Part shown: positions 4,755-5,873 of the stretch, in pieces | How positions within the stretch are numbered: position 1 is the stretch's first letter | Layout: each line of letters begins with the position of its first letter | NCBI GenBank assembly: GCA_947375085.1 | Contig: CANCEQ010000197.1 | Location: 1-5,873, forward strand | Direction of reading: 5' to 3' | DNA from: Flavobacteriales bacterium | Lineage (GTDB): Bacteria; Bacteroidota; Bacteroidia; Flavobacteriales; Crocinitomicaceae | Length of the DNA stretch: 5,873 nucleotides | The notes under the pieces: model-generated | What the model was told of the DNA's origin: nothing | Database searches by the model: none | The model's input: the letters and a program-made list of their open reading frames with translations, nothing else | Made by a program: the position numbers and the translations under genes

Positions 4755-5873
4755 ATGAAAAAGAAAATTGAAATTCTCGCACCTGCCAAAAATTTAAACC
4801 AAGGAATGTTGGCTATAAATTCGGGTGCTGATGCTGTATATATTGGAGCACCTCAATATGGTGCAAGATCAAATGCTACTAATTCGATTGAAGACATTGA
4901 AGAATTAGTGAAATATGCACATTTATTCAAAGCGCAAGTTTTTGTTGTTATCAATACTATCCTGTATGATAATGAATTAAAAGATTGCGAAAAACTTATT
5001 CATACATTATACAATATTGGTGTAGATGCATTGATTGTTCAAGATATGGCAATCATGGAAATGGATCTTCCTCCTATTGTTATTCATGCAAGTACGCAAG
5101 CAAATAATAGAGATCCAAAACACGTTAAATTTCTTAAAGCTGCTGGAATGCAACGCGTTGTTTTGGCGAGAGAATTGAATTTAGATCAAATCAAAGAAAT
5201 ACACGAAGCGACCGATGTTGAATTAGAATTCTTTGTTTCAGGTGCACTTTGCGTTGCTTTTAGTGGAAACTGCTATATGAGTATTGCTGGTGGTGAACGT
5301 AGTGCCAATAGAGGTTCTTGTGCTCAAAACTGTCGACTACCTTATCAATTAACAGATGGAACCGGTAAAACATTAATATCAAATAGTCACTTACTTTCTA
5401 TCAAAGATTTAGATTTAAGTGATCAATTACCTAATCTAATTGAAGCTGGGGTTACTTCTTTCAAAATTGAAGGAAGATTAAAAGACATCGTTTATGTAAA
5501 AAATAACGTTTCTTTTTTAAGACAAAAACTAGACTCATTTTTAGAAAACAACGATAAATATCAAAAAGCTTCTTCTGGAAGAACAACTTTCAATTTTGAC
5601 GCAAAAATGGATCGTAGTTTTAATAGAGGATATACCGATTATTTCTTAAACAAACGTACAGCTAAAATTGGTTCTTGGGAGACTCCAAAGTCTCAAGGTC
5701 AGTATATTGGTAAAGTTCTTGAAACAAAAGAAAAAGGTTACATCATTGAAAACGGTGAAATCTTAAACAATGGTGATGGATTGTATTTCTTAAATGAAAA
5801 CAATGAAGCAGATGGTTTACAAATCAATGTTGTATTAAATAATTTCATCATACCTAACACGTTTAAATCAATC
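4755..5873 (+). CDS. rlhA: U32-family protein, RlhA-like 23S rRNA C2501 hydroxylase (3' partial)
   Basis: The frame is open from the ATG at 4755 to the window edge: 373 residues, a little over half of the roughly 650-residue RlhA (YdcP) family. E. coli RlhA makes 5-hydroxycytidine at C2501 of 23S rRNA in the peptidyl-transferase centre, and depends on iron and on prephenate. Despite the 'peptidase U32' name, this branch is not known for protease activity. Family signatures are EILAPAKN (6-13), GADAVYIGAP (24-33), GVDALIVQDM (89-98), HASTQ (111-115), VLARELNLDQI (136-146), SGALCVAFSGNCYMS (162-176), RSANRGSCAQNCRLPY (182-197), KIEGRLKD (237-244) and ASSGRT (272-277). Cysteines C166, C173, C189 and C193 form the conserved cluster thought to bind metal or Fe-S. 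The ASSGRT and RGYTDYF segments match RlhA better than the shorter tRNA hydroxylase TrhP. The ATG is confirmed by the typical N-terminus. Confidence 0.9.
   Translation, partial: MKKKIEILAPAKNLNQGMLAINSGADAVYIGAPQYGARSNATNSIEDIEELVKYAHLFKAQVFVVINTILYDNELKDCEKLIHTLYNIGVDALIVQDMAIMEMDLPPIVIHASTQANNRDPKHVKFLKAAGMQRVVLARELNLDQIKEIHEATDVELEFFVSGALCVAFSGNCYMSIAGGERSANRGSCAQNCRLPYQLTDGTGKTLISNSHLLSIKDLDLSDQLPNLIEAGVTSFKIEGRLKDIVYVKNNVSFLRQKLDSFLENNDKYQKASSGRTTFNFDAKMDRSFNRGYTDYFLNKRTAKIGSWETPKSQGQYIGKVLETKEKGYIIENGEILNNGDGLYFLNENNEADGLQINVVLNNFIIPNTFKSI

Overview
The window looks like chromosomal DNA of a flavobacterium or close relative (Bacteroidota). The DNA is AT-rich. Start codons lack strong Shine-Dalgarno sequences. 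Candidate promoters fit the Bacteroidota pattern of TTG, a spacer of about 19 bases, and TAnnTTTG. One signal peptide ends in the SFSQ form common in this group. The window is gene-dense with short intergenic spaces, and I see no mobile element, CRISPR array, rRNA or tRNA. The longest stretch without a gene is the 162 bases at 2976-3137.

Left part (1-2268, + strand): the C-terminal 447 residues of a class III adenylate cyclase fused to an HD-type phosphohydrolase domain; its 5' end lies outside the window. Thirteen bases later comes a PduO-type cob(I)alamin adenosyltransferase, probably in the same transcript. A small acidic DUF2795 protein follows with its own promoter. A strong A/T-flanked hairpin at 2235-2267 ends it and, being symmetrical, probably also ends the opposing transcript.

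Middle part (2277-4653, - strand): read in the direction of transcription, a short-chain dehydrogenase/reductase, a small exported protein of unknown function, and a LytTR-family regulator. The regulator's receiver domain has lost the phospho-accepting aspartate and the conserved lysine. Its leader carries a GC-rich hairpin that stands out from the AT-rich surroundings.

Right part (4712-5873, + strand): a divergent promoter region and the first 373 residues of a U32-family protein that closely resembles RlhA, the 23S rRNA C2501 hydroxylase. It is cut by the window edge.

The genes do not form one pathway. The most notable points are the cyclase-HD fusion, with possible synthesis and breakdown of a nucleotide signal in one chain, and the degenerate-receiver LytTR regulator with no kinase gene beside it. 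No clearly new multi-gene system is visible.
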